Positions 47,015 through 57,744 of a stretch of DNA of 64,000 bases are shown here, in pieces. A program made the position numbers and the translations under genes. The notes beneath the pieces were generated by a model that was not told the origin of the DNA, ran no database searches, and worked only from the letters and a program-made list of their open reading frames with translations. The first letter of the stretch is position 1. Each line of letters starts with the position of its first letter. The stretch comes from Xanthostigma xanthostigma (lineage: Eukaryota > Arthropoda > Insecta > Raphidioptera > Raphidiidae): assembly GCA_963575645.1 (NCBI GenBank), contig OY754468.1, positions 19,058,465 to 19,122,464 of the forward strand, given 5' to 3'.

Positions 47015-47189
47015 ATGACCGGTAGTATAGTGGCAGTGAATGCGGTAAATCCGATTCATCCTTATGAAATACCTGACCATTACGCTTTCTATATAAAGCC
47101 GGAGGAAAAACCTGCCTGGGATTCATTCAAACAGTTCCTGTGGGATCCGAAGACTAAGAAATTCTTCGGAAGGACTGCACCCAGTTGGT
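47015..47189 (+). CDS. Na+/K+-ATPase beta subunit (nervana family), first coding exon
   Basis: The beta subunit is a single-pass type II membrane glycoprotein that folds and delivers the catalytic alpha subunit of the sodium pump to the plasma membrane. ATG at 47015 has a good context (CAAAAATGA). The 58 codons read MTGSIVAVNAVNPIHPYEIP, then EEKPAWDSFKQFLWDPKTKK and FFGRTAPSW. The signature W..F..F.W.P.T..F.GRT..SW is the cytoplasmic N-terminus of insect Na,K-ATPase beta chains, just before the membrane segment. The donor is TTGGT|GTAAGT, phase 1. The transmembrane and extracellular exons are not found in the remaining 16.8 kb. It could be any nervana paralogue, so no symbol is given. Confidence 0.85.
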
Positions 47190-50100
47190 GTAAGTATTTT
47201 TATTTATTCCTGTTGTTTTTTTTTTTTTTTGTTTTTGAAGTAAAATAAATTGGCCTGGATCAGAAGAAAAGTGAAACGCTTCCCCTTCTCCGACTTGAGT
47301 GAAAATCAGGGTCGGCGAATCCTTATTTGTATCTTGAAGATTCAACCGTCCACGGGTTTGCCACTGTTGATTTCAACAGTCTGGAATCTAGATCACGCTC
47401 TGGTGTAAAGAAATATATAAGTTTTATGGTAATAAATATTAGAAATTATGATTTTTTATGAAATATTCGTGAAAATTTACAAGTTTTTATGAATATTCAT
47501 GAATGTTTTTAAAAGTTTTATTTGTGTTGGAACATTTTTCATAAAAATGTCATAAAGCTAGAACAATTTATCACTATTTGATCAGCTTGAAGCCCTGAAG
47601 ATGAAAATAAATTATGGTATAGATTTAGCGTATACTGTTACTGTATAGTTTCTCAAAAAACTATAACAGTTTTATGAAAAATGTTCCAATACGAATAATA
47701 ATATTAAAAAGTAGGGCGTCGTATTATAGTCTTAAAAATTTTAGGAGATAGAGAAAGTGGTAAGGGATTGTCTATTCTAGACGCTCGACAACTGAGGTCA
47801 TTAGCGACTGTAAAAAATCATGACTTCAAAACAAGGAAAGAATTGTTCATGTAATTAGAGGAATACTTATTAAGTCAGGTTTTTGTATGTGCAATGATTC
47901 ATTCATTAATTTTAATTTAAACCAATTAGGGTCCGGATTTTTTTTACATTCAAATAAAATCATTGAAAAGTTACATTTTGTTTCTTTCTTGGTGCGCTAT
48001 TAAACGAAACCCTTAGATGATCACTATTAACAAACTTAAAAAAAATATGTGTCCAATTGATAACATTTTTTTTAATCGGTTAAAAACTACTATAAATACA
48101 TGTAAATAAGTCATAAATTATTATCATAAAGTGTGTAACTTGCAAAAATGCTATAGTTTTGCAGCAAGACAAAGACAAAAACTAATGGCGCTATTATGTA
48201 TGATCAATGTTAAAGTTAACAGCGCTGTTAAATTTCTGTCTCAACTCTTGCTTTAACATATTGTTAGAAAATGACAAAAAATTAACAGCACTGTAAATTC
48301 TTACACCGTACATATTATACAGAATGAATACCAAACAAAGATTTAGTGAATATTAATCGCAAATATGAACAAAATTTACATGGTACCATTTGCTGATCCA
48401 GCGGGGGCTGCATATCCTCCAGGTCATGTTTGGTTTAGAATCACATTTCTGGAACCCCTCCCTCCTTCCAGTAGTCTTTTATTACCCTTATTTATTTTGA
48501 AACATTGTTTACTTTTATATATTAATAAAATAATAAAAAAACATTCAACTTATTCTGATCATTATTCTCATTATGCCAAATAAAATACATGAAGAAAATT
48601 ACGTAGCTTTATTCTTACCCCCTTCCTCCCCATACGTAGCTCAGCGTAGCTTTTGAATTGCCCCCCCCCCCTCTTCTTGACCGAACTGCGTAGTTTATGG
48701 ACGCTCCCTAAAAAGAAGTTTTCATGCACTGTAAGTATATTTAAATATTTTTTCTGGAGGAGACCCCTCGAGTTTTCCGCTACATAGGGGCCATTCAAGT
48801 ATTACTTAAGCACCAAAGAGGGGAGGGGTTTTTTGCTTAGCTTATTTTTGCTGACAAGGGGGGGGGGGGTAAAAATTACTAAAATTCTGCTTACATAATC
48901 CTTGAATGGCCCCATAACTTACCGATCTCCATCTTGGGACGTGGAAGACAGCCACCACCTTGAACATCGGCTGGATCCGCCCATGCATGGGACCTCATGG
49001 AGAGCATTTTCTTAAACACAAAAAGAATACCCAAAAATGTTAAAGTTAAAGTTCAAGTTAAATTAACATCGGTTCATTCATTTTCGGGTGATATTGGTAG
49101 AATTTTATAAGTATATCAATATTTATTAGAAAATCTATACGCATGTGATGACAGATTTAGCATCACTATTATCATTGCTCTATTTTGTGTGGACAATAAT
49201 GGGTGAAAATATTAAACTGATGAGTACAGAGCGTGTCAGTTAACCAACAGTTTTCGACATAAAAATTTCCTATTTACGAATGACAATCAATATATGTCAT
49301 AATGATCAATTTGGTTACAAATATTATATTATACTCGTATTACCTACATAAATAAAATATATATTATTATTCGTATTAGACTTTTTGGATTTTAAATTAG
49401 AAAAATGTATTATTTTATCCTTTTTAGAGGCATTTGAGTTTTTTTTTAATTCGTTCAATTTTTTTTTAAATCTTTTTTTTATCATACTTATTATTGTCCT
49501 CTTATTTTATTCTTTTTGGGTCGTCCGGACAAAGCCGAGTAATGCAATTAGCTTTAGGTTCTTAATAGGCTATTTGAATTTTACTCTCATTTTTAAATTG
49601 TCTTAAATTGTTCACTGAAATTTTTATTTCGCTTAAAATAGAGCTTTAATTTTTAAATATTTAAGTTGGCGTGAAAACACGAGCCGCCATGTTTATCTAG
49701 TGTGACGTCATTCTTGTAGTAAAGATGTGCGTTTACTACAAGTCCAATGTCATATTTCAAACTGTCATGGCGGCCGGCGGGTAGCGTTTCTTGACATGTC
49801 AATAAATTGCAATTTTTAAGTGGAACCATAAAATAACCTCGTATTTTTGTAAATACAAACCGATGAATGATGCTTTCGGATTTCGTATTCGATTAGCTAT
49901 CGTATTCTGCAGGGATATGAATTCTCAATCTTTAGACAGGCGTACTTTCCCCGATTACAGTCGAATTGGTCTTTTAACTCAATTGAAAATAAAAATTCAA
50001 TAGTCGCCGAATCAGCTATCCCCGTTGGTTGATAAATCGTGATTCTCTGAAGTTTGGGAAACCCTGGTGTAGATTGTATAAGTAAGTTAATGTCATAGTA

Positions 50101-50273
50101 ATGACAGTAGTTTTTAATAGTATGACTCCGGATCGTCAGTGTTAAGTGTATACGTTTGTATAACATGAAATGAAACATCGCAAACGATGACATTTAAGGT
50201 TTAATTGATTCAGTTAAAAGATCGTTGAGTCAATCTTAAACCGCGTATAGGGTTAAATGTCGCATTCAGCTTC
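47190..50273 (+). other. intron of the ATPase beta gene, first part
   Basis: AT-rich. It holds the hairpin MITE at 48787-48913 and, just before it, a decayed element end (GTAGTTTATGGACGCTCCC at about 48688-48709). At 49720-49745 CTTGTAGTAAA and TTTACTACAAG form a small hairpin. Nothing else is recognised. Confidence 0.55.
48787..48913. mobile_element. 127-bp MITE, ends GGGGCCATTCAAG
   Basis: GGGGCCATTCAAGTATTAC at the left is mirrored by CATAATCCTTGAATGGCCCC at the right. The centre carries a run of G. This type is widespread in animals; superfamily uncertain. Confidence 0.8.
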
Positions 50274-50401
50274 CACCAGTGCAGGGGTCGGCTCTTTCAA
50301 TGTAAAGTTGCGGCTCTCCAGTTCCATATGCAAAACTTAACTATTTTATTATTCTAGCTAAAATACTTTAATATGTTTTGTGCTAAAAGCATTTGTGTTT
50401 T

Positions 50402-50904
50402 TTAACCGACTTCAACAAAAAGGAGGAGGTTCTATAATGTTCGTCTGTATATATATATTTTTTTTTATGTATGTTCACCGATTTCTCCGTCAATTATGGA
50501 CCGATTTTCAATTTTTTTTTTTATTCGAAAAAGTGCACTTCCGAGGTGGTCCCATCGGAACCAAGTCAGGATCTGATGGTGGATCCCGGAGAAATCTAGG
50601 GAAACTCAAATTTCAAAGGCATGCATAATGTTTTTTTATGTATGTTCACCGATTTTTAGTGTTAGATTAACACTAAAAAGAGAAAAATAAAATATTTCTA
50701 ACAAAAAAATTGAACCGACTTCAAAAAAGGCACTAAAAAGTAAAAAATAATTGCGTATTGAAATGTTTTGGAGTCGGTGTCAGCCAAAATGAAATCTATT
50801 CCGAGAACTACACCGACTCCAAAACATTTCAATACGCAATTATTTTTTACTTTTTAGTGCCTTTTTTGAAGTCGGTTCAATTTTTTTGTTAGAAATATTT
50901 TTAT
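50402..50904 (+). mobile_element. AACCGACTTC repeat, copy 2, with terminal hairpin
   Basis: The head AACCGACTTCAACAAAAAGG is followed directly by the body (compare 27769-27997) and a hairpin with arms about 50688-50780 and 50810-50904 and loop 50781-50809. The loop is the exact reverse complement of the loop of copy 1 while the surrounding body has the same orientation. Both arms contain ACTTCAAAAAAGGCACT, unlike copy 1. Confidence 0.88.
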
Positions 50905-50917
50905 AAGAATAAATTTT

Positions 50918-51325
50918 ATTTCGTATTTAAAGTCGTTTATTTTAAATCAAAAATCAAATATAGATAGATAGATAGAATAATACTGTATTTAAGAAAATAT
51001 TTCCATTACAGGGAGTTGGCACAATTAATTATGTATGTATATATAAAAATAAAAAATTATTCATTTACAATAAAACTCCTTAATCTGATGGCATTAATTG
51101 TAATAAATCTATATAAATCATTTAATTTTAATTCGGTAATGTTTCCTAGCAAAAATAAGAAGTAATTATTCTCGTTACATTCATATTTCATTGTTTAAAT
51201 ATTTTTGTATGAATGTATGAGGCTAGAGTATAAAGGGCATTCAATTAGTACGCTTTATACTCTAGCCTCAGAAATAATTCATTTCGTATTTAAAGTCGTT
51301 TATTTTAAATCAAAAATCAAATATA
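50918..51325. repeat. 45-bp exact direct repeat, 363 bp apart
   Basis: ATTTCGTATTTAAAGTCG and the following bases to CAAATATA are identical at 50918-50962 and 51281-51325. A (GATA)n tract follows the first copy. A perfect 17-bp-stem hairpin (GAGGCTAGAGTATAAAG, 51219-51269) lies just before the second. Confidence 0.9.
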
Positions 51326-51453
51326 ATACCCATTCTAACATTGAAATGAAAATTTGTAATGGTTCTTTAAAAATTGAGCTATTTTAAAAATTGTAACTCT
51401 TCCGTCTCAAAAGGTTGCCGACCCCTGCACTAGTGTTAAACTGTAAACATGTA

Positions 51454-52197
51454 GGGGAGGATGGGGTAACACCGTTCAGCGGGTAGTCCCGATCAGGTTG
51501 ATATTGAGTTTGTGGTATCTGTTGGAGATGTCAGAACAATGTTACGTTCTATCCGAACTACTATAGAATTAATAAACTACTGTGCAAAGTCACAAGTAAA
51601 TCCCGCCATTATTTTAGCAGTAGATAATGTAAAAAATTCTATATGATGACACGTGCATGTTATTTAGGATCACCTATATCACACTGTAATAAATTATAGT
51701 TTTTGACAAATAGTGTTATGTCATTATTTTACCTGGCTATTTTTCACTGTATTTTGGGGAACACCGATCAAGAGTGCGAGGGAATCGACGATCGAGTGGT
51801 GAGGAATGGTTAGGTGTATGGAATGTGAAATCTGGAACCGTAGTCTGTGCAATGGCGTCGATTTTGCAATTAACTGCTTATGTAACACGTGCACAGGGTT
51901 AAACTGATTCAAATTTAAATTCGTTTGCTTTCTTTATTTCACCAATTTTATATTTTCATATATGAAAAAATAAAACTATAATAATGTTATTGTATTTAAT
52001 TTGTAGGCTATTGTAAATGAGAAAATAGTGCAATTTATCATTTGATAGAACTATGGATACCTTTTAGTTTTAACCATGGATAATAAACTATTTTTTTACA
52101 ATTAATTCTTGTAAACATTTTTAATTTTCTTGTAGGTAATTAGATTTTACTTTAGCAAGAAATTTCCTTGGGTGATCGGTGCTCCCCCATTCTCCCC
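51454..52197. mobile_element. TA-flanked TIR element, ends GGGGAGGATGGGG
   Basis: GTAGGGGAGGATGGGGTAAC at 51451 and its imperfect inverse CCCCCATTCTCCCCTAC at 52184-52200, each bordered by TA (51452-51453, 52198-52199). This suits a Tc1/mariner-type MITE. The interior frames are not recognised. Confidence 0.65.
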
Positions 52198-52200
52198 TAC

Positions 52201-53150
52201 TTTCGGTGTTACTATACCAGATGTTTACGCGAAAACTTGCCTCGTATTTCATCGTTTTGCCTTTTGCGCTAAAAACAAAAAAAATTGGGTGTCGATTAAT
52301 CGTAGATAGAGACAACATAATATAGATGTCGAATCGTTGGTCGCCCCTAGCCCTTAGCGCTCACATTTTTGTTATTTTACGTGGCACCCTGTATATTTTT
52401 TCCAAATGATTCAGAAAAAGTAGTTCGTTTTGAGCATATTATTGAACATAATATAATAATAAAAGTTAATATACAAGATGTTCCGGTGAAAGTTTTCCAT
52501 ATAGAAATTGGAAACTTTTGGAGGGTTTAAAATTTCCAAAATCGTTTTGTATGCGACTGCAAAAGCGTAGTTTGTTTTTTTTATTATTTTTTATGTATCG
52601 ACTCGATTTTTTTATAGTTAACCAATAAAGTATTTTCTACTATACCCAATTTTTCGAATTTTTCTAATGTTCGTACATCCTTAACTACTATGTAATGATT
52701 ACGCTTCAGGTGAAATGTTAATACCTATTATTGTTTCTTAGTATTTTCTTGTTGGACGTGCATATTTCAAAACAAATAGTTTCATCAGTCACGGTGTATG
52801 AAATCCAAAATGGCAAAATAAATTGTATTGATTTTAAGTATATTATTTCATGTGACTTGTTATTTCTCTTTTGACGGTGTTTTATAAATTTTTTTTGCTA
52901 GTTATTTTTAGAAATATTGAAATTCCCGTGGGGTCATATGGTCCTTAAGAAATTAAAAAATGTTGTCAAAATTTTAGGTCTGTACCTCGATTCTAGGCTG
53001 TAATCCAAAGCCCCCGAATTTTCTCATTTAAATAACTTACAATTTTTGGCACTTCTTAAACTTGACTTTCTTACATAAATAATTAAGTAGGTACAGGATA
53101 TATTTTAGAAAATTTTTAATGCTATAATTTTCGTAACTACAGATAGATAA
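52201..53150. other. intron/intergenic, nothing recognised
   Basis: AT-rich; no supported feature. Confidence 0.5.
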
Positions 53151-53286
53151 CCCTCAACCTCAGTTTCATCATCAACCTCACCCTCAACTTCAATTTCACC
53201 CTCTACCTCACCCTCAGGCCTCAACCTCAACTTCAACCTCATCATCCTCACCATCACTCTCAAACTCACCCTCAATCTCAGCTTCA
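53151..53286. repeat. (CCTCAN)n minisatellite
   Basis: About 20 imperfect units of CCTCAA/CCTCAC/TCATCA spanning 136 bases. It creates a spurious Glu/Val-rich frame on the minus strand. Confidence 0.85.
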
Positions 53287-54002
53287 AAGACCACCCTGAT
53301 ATATTAGATTATACAAAAAGTAATGAAATTTTACACATAGCAAATCTTTTGACATTTTGCCTACTTCTTATTTCAAGTTAGCCATCTTAATAGCTAGTGA
53401 TGGAGGCTGAGTACATTATTCCAGTGTAGAAGCGATAAAAATTGAGGTCTAAATACTGACTGAGTGAATATAGGAACAGAAAATGTTAATTATAGTTTTT
53501 GAGAAAAAAAATAATAACCTATTTACTAACAAACTTAATTATGCGGTTGGCGAAATCACTGCACTAATTAGTATTATTATGGATAAAATTTAATTAAATG
53601 ATAGATACATTTTTTCGTTGCTCAGTTGTACGAAAGCCTCGGCATGCGAGTTACGCTCGCACTTGACCGTTTTTTTCTAAACGAAACAGTTATTTTTATA
53701 TAGCGAATGGAAAAATAAATATGATGTGTGCTCTTTTAATTGCAGTAGGTACCATTCGCTTGGGTCACGGGGTGTGTATTTGATACAGAATTAAGTTCAA
53801 TTTCGTAATAGTATGGCCACAGTTAACCGGCGTCATAGCTGGGGAGACGTCGATCAACGTGCGTAATGCATAACGTCATTGACGTCCCGATGCGCTATGC
53901 CTAGTAATATCCTGTGCCGACAGTGCCAAATAGGTTTTAGGCTGGCCTCACAACCATGTGACGTCTCCAGTGGTCTGTGCGAACCGGTTGTTAAAATATT
54001 TT

Positions 54003-54235
54003 TGATGTCAAATATTTAATGGTTGGGAGTAAAACCGTGCAGTTGAGTTTTATGGCACGGCGTTTTATTGGACTGGGAGGACGTTAGTTTTGCGTGCGTT
54101 GGATTAAACATTGCTTTAGTTGATGGCTATATTTGAATAACAGGGTGAAATTTAGTTACTAGTTTAGCTACTAGTATTTTATTTGATGACAGCGCGTGAC
54201 GCTTGCTTTGTGTATGCGTTGAATTATAATGTAAC
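54003..54235 (+). mobile_element. third copy of the GATGTGAAACATC MITE family
   Basis: Begins TTTTTGATGTCAAATATTTA and keeps GGGAGTAAAACCGTGCAG, TTAGTTACTAG and GATGACAGCGCGTGACGC. The right end is not resolved. Confidence 0.5.
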
Positions 54236-54373
54236 CGAAATTCGGTGGTTCATTCTCCACCAAATCCGAAGTTCGGTAAAATCTGCCGAAATTCGATGTT
54301 ACCACAATAATTATGAACCGAATTTTGGAGCATCTCTAATAATTATGCAGACTTATAAAATGTGCATGAGTTA

Positions 54374-55154
54374 AGGCCCCCATACACCTCGTTCTTTTTT
54401 GGCAGTTTTCATCGTCACGATAAAACACGTCGGTCAAAACCGAAGTGTATGGGCAAAAACTGTCGATGAAACACGGCAGTTTTTATATCTGCCGAATCTT
54501 GATTTTAAACACGACGTGTTTGCTGGTTGTCGTTTCAAATCGTAATGTGTGGCGCTTTCCGATAAGAATCGACGTGTTTATTCAGTGGTGCGACGTACAG
54601 CAAATAAGTCATATTAATTAAATGATTGTAATTAGTTTGAGTATTGATTTATATTTTAATAATAACTCAAAATAAGTATGTTCGTCCATTCTCAGGTAAT
54701 TGAACCAATCCCCAGGTTCAAGTTTCAGCTCGTTCAATTCATACAATTGTATCGAAAATTAAACCAATCTCCTGGTTCTAGTCGTAATTCATTTAGAAGA
54801 TTTACGTATGAAAATTGCCTGCGTTTAAGTAACCATTCTTTAGTCCATTTTGAACGTTTTCTTTTTGAAAATTTTAATTTTATAGCCACTGCGGCTGCAA
54901 CTGCTAACGTTGTCGTAGGATCCATCAAAGCAGATCGTATTAATGATGCCACGACTTCAGAAAAACTGAACGAAACAACGCCTCTGTGTGGATATGGCCG
55001 TTGTTCGTGTTTAATTAACCGTACAGTTTTACCCGTGCGGTTAAAACTGCCATAAAAGAACGAGGTGTATGGGGATGGCCGTTGTTCGTGTTTAACCGTA
55101 CAGTTTTACCCGGCGGTTAAAACTGCCAAAAAAGAACGAGGTGTATGGGGGCCT
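54374..55154 (-). mobile_element. internally deleted PIF/Harbinger element, TSD TTA
   Basis: A perfect TTA duplication (54371-54373, 55155-55157) flanks TIRs AGGCCCCCATACACCTCG and CGAGGTGTATGGGGGCCT. The minus strand from about 54950 encodes KRSKWTKEWLLKRRQFSYVN then LLNELRLEPGDWFNF, the N-terminal block of Harbinger (HARBI1-type) transposases. The frame then leaves the family after GDWFNF, so the whole nuclease part is deleted. The right end is tandemly duplicated: about 80 bases (54989-55066 and 55065-55141) holding the TIR appear twice, the outer copy being the true end. Probably mobilised by a full-length relative elsewhere. Confidence 0.88.
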
Positions 55155-55212
55155 TTAGGAAGGAACTGAAATTTTGATAGAATAGAATATTTTTTTAAAT
55201 ATTAACCTTGTA

Positions 55213-56118
55213 ATGGGTGTTTTTTTTAGAGGTATACAAATTTAAAATGAAATAAAACACGTAAAAATAAGGTTGCTGGCCACGTTGTTGGCTTTTTTTA
55301 AAATATAATTTTATGCCATTAATGTTTAAATATGATTTCGGGCATATGGGCGCCACGGCTGGCTTGAATAAAGCGCAATCGGGAAGTCCAATTTTCGATC
55401 ACTTTTTCGAGCATCTGGGGCCGTATATCGCCAATAGCGCGGCGAATGTTGACTTCCAAGTGATCCAACGTCTGTGGTTTATCGGCGTAGACTAGTACCT
55501 TCACGTATTCCCAAAGAAAGTAATCCATACGTGTGAGATCAAAATTTTGCGTTGAAAAAGAGGATCAAGCTGAATATTGTTTTCGGCCCATTCACCGAAC
55601 GTATGGCGCGCATAATGGTCACGCGGCTTTAACTCTTGCACAAGCTGGATCTTGTAAGCTCGTAAGCCAAGATCTTTTCGCAAAATCTTCCACAACGTGG
55701 ATAGGCACAGTCCCAATTGCTGTGCACGACGGCGTATCGACTCATTCGGGTCCTCCTCAACACTACGCACCACAGCAGCAATGGCATCTTCTGTGCGCAC
55801 TGTATGGCGTCTTTGTGGATGCGTATTATCAACTAGAGTATGCGTAGTTCGAAAACGATCCATGGTTTTCCGAATAACTTGCTCGGATGGACGATTATGT
55901 CGACCGTAAAATGGACGTAGCGCACGGTATGTTTGGCAAACTCAACAATAATTTTCAAAATAAATTTGCACAATTTGCAAGCGTTGTACTGATGTAAGTC
56001 TATTCATGGTGAAATGGCAAAACATACTGACCACAAAACATCTGTCAACTGTCAAATTAACTGTCACTTGAAACTGTGCTGCCAATTTCAAAACCAAACC
56101 TCCAAAAAAAACACCCTT
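55213..56118 (-). mobile_element. internally deleted Tc1/mariner transposon
   Basis: TIRs ATGGGTGTTTTTTTTAGAGG and CCTCCAAAAAAAACACCCTT are bordered by TA at 55211-55212 and 56119-56120. The minus strand from ATG 56007 reads MNRLTSVQRLQIVQIYFENY, then a TGA stop. Further on, MDRFRTTHTLVDNTHPQRR, SIRRRAQQLGLCLSTLWKIL and YKIQLVQELKPRDHYARHTF are paired HTH/DNA-binding parts of an insect Tc1/mariner transposase. After QRKILIS it jumps in a new frame to DYFLWEYVKVLVYADKPQTL and ENWTSRLRFIQASRGAHMPE, the C-terminus. The catalytic DDE core is thus deleted and only about 0.9 kb remains of an expected 1.2-1.3 kb. It cannot make active transposase. Confidence 0.92.
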
Positions 56119-56120
56119 TA

Positions 56121-57744
56121 TAATGTGTTTATTTTTTGATGTGCTCAATGCCATTTAAGTGTATAAAAAACTGACAATATATGGTATAATTATATTGTCC
56201 ATTCGCAGACATGACCCCTTGACCTTTTTCGGAGCCTGTCAATCTGATTTTGTTAAAGCTTTAAAAGTACATACCTTGTAATTAAAAAATTAAATTATCA
56301 GTATAAAAAAATCAGTTTAAACAATTTTACTATATAGTTGCTATATGTAACTATACATACCTAAAGTAAAATAATGGAAATAATGCAAAAAAAGAGTCTT
56401 GCACAAGTAAGCTAGTAATTAATCTATATACTAATTATATTATAAAGAATTAAAGTTTGTAAGTTTAGAATTCAGTGATTCCCAAAGTGGTCTATATCGA
56501 CCCCCAGGGGTCGACGACAGCTCGCAAGGGGTCCATGTCAGGGGGAAAAAAATTGGGGGTCCATGAAATGAAAATGGGGGTCAGCGATAGTGAATCTCCT
56601 AACAAAAAAAAAGAAACAAACTGGACATCGTTAACCGAAGAGATTTAAGATTAAATCTAACTTAAATTGATGCCAAATGTTGAAAATTTATTATTAAAGG
56701 ATCAGGTTTATCCCTCACACTAAAAGAATTTATTTTTTGCTTAGTTATTTTATCTAACAGAAACCTTAATTTGGTTCGTTTTAATTTGAATCTAATTAAT
56801 AAATGTATAAAACTAAACATTTCACACTACATTTCACAACCGTTATAAAAAATCGTTCAAAGTGAGTAGCACTATACCGGTTGTCAAAAATACATTTGGA
56901 ATTAATGAATTTGCAAAAAATCAATAGCAGGGGGTCTACCCAAAACCGAAAAACATGGCAAATGGTCTACGAGACAAAAAAGTTTGGGAACCTTTGGTTT
57001 AGATGTAGGAGGTAATCTCCGAAAATACTCAACCAATTTCAAAATTTTTTTCACCAATATTTAGAATGGACATTCAGGACGGATACAGGCTATAAAATCA
57101 AAGCGTTTTTCGTGGGGACCAATTTTGCAACGTAAGTCGACGAAGAAACGGTGGCGATCTACAAAATTCGGGCGAAGCCGGACCGAGCCGCTAGTATAAT
57201 ATGCATATAAAGTCCTAATGCGAACAAAATCGACGTTAACGCGAAAAATCAATGGTTTAAATAAAATGTGTGCCCAGCTTTAGTTTCATTTATACATATA
57301 CATCGCTTGTGTAGTCTGAAGTTATTCATTTTGTTTTCCCAACGTTAAACGCATTCACATTTTCTGTGCCAATTATAAAAAGACACACGATTTATTTTTG
57401 GAGCAGCTGAAAGGCCCACATCCGATGAGGAGACGCTTTGCGGTATATAAAAATTCCAAGCAAAAAAACGATATATCATAAGCTCATAATATAATCATCT
57501 AAGTCTGATTGGACATATACCTATATATAATTTTTGTTATGCAATCAATCGTGTGTAATTTGCGATTTTTGAAAATCTAATGTGAATAGACTGAGGTCGA
57601 AGTTCAAAATATTCAAAAATCCTGACCAAAATCTTTATGAATAAAAATGTAAGTGTTCGTTTGTTTAAAATCTTACATCTCCAAAGTTCTTCGCCGATGC
57701 GGTGCAGGTTCTGAAACTGCTTTGTAATTACTGCAAGCACGCGT
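56121..57744. other. intron/intergenic with decayed repeats
   Basis: About 56471-56996 looks like a hAT MITE (CAGTGATTCCCAAAGTGG and TTTGGGAACCTTTG, flanks GTTTAGAA/GTTTAGAT). At about 57160-57197 GGGCGAAGCCGGACCGAGCC then GCTAGTA is the reverse end of another dispersed repeat. The rest is not recognised. Confidence 0.55.
56471..56996. mobile_element. probable hAT MITE CAGTGATTCCCAAAGTGG
   Basis: Ends CAGTGATTCCCAAAGTGG and AAAGTTTGGGAACCTTTG are imperfect inverted repeats. The left third is rich in GGGGGTC motifs. The TSD is only approximate. Confidence 0.6.

Larger units (their letters stand above)
50282..51427. mobile_element. hAT MITE CAGGGGTCGGC hosting other repeats, TSD CACCAGTG/CACTAGTG
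   Basis: Ends CAGGGGTCGGCTCTTTC and AAAGGTTGCCGACCCCTG are inverted repeats with 8-bp flanks CACCAGTG (50274-50281) and CACTAGTG (51428-51435), 7 of 8 identical. Inside sits the AACCGACTTC repeat with its hairpin (50402-50904), a 45-bp direct repeat and a 51-bp hairpin, so later elements have inserted into it. Confidence 0.85.

Noticed and set aside
49385-49606. Hydrophobic frame as the missing ATPase beta transmembrane exon
   Set aside because: No acceptor in the needed phase, a poly-T-driven Phe/Leu composition, and no resemblance to the KI..FY..FY..LA type segment expected.
53105-53287. Glu/Val-rich minus-strand frame
   Set aside because: Translation of the CCTCAN minisatellite.
54678-55055. 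125-aa plus-strand open frame
   Set aside because: Lies antisense to the Harbinger transposase remnant and runs into its duplicated terminus.
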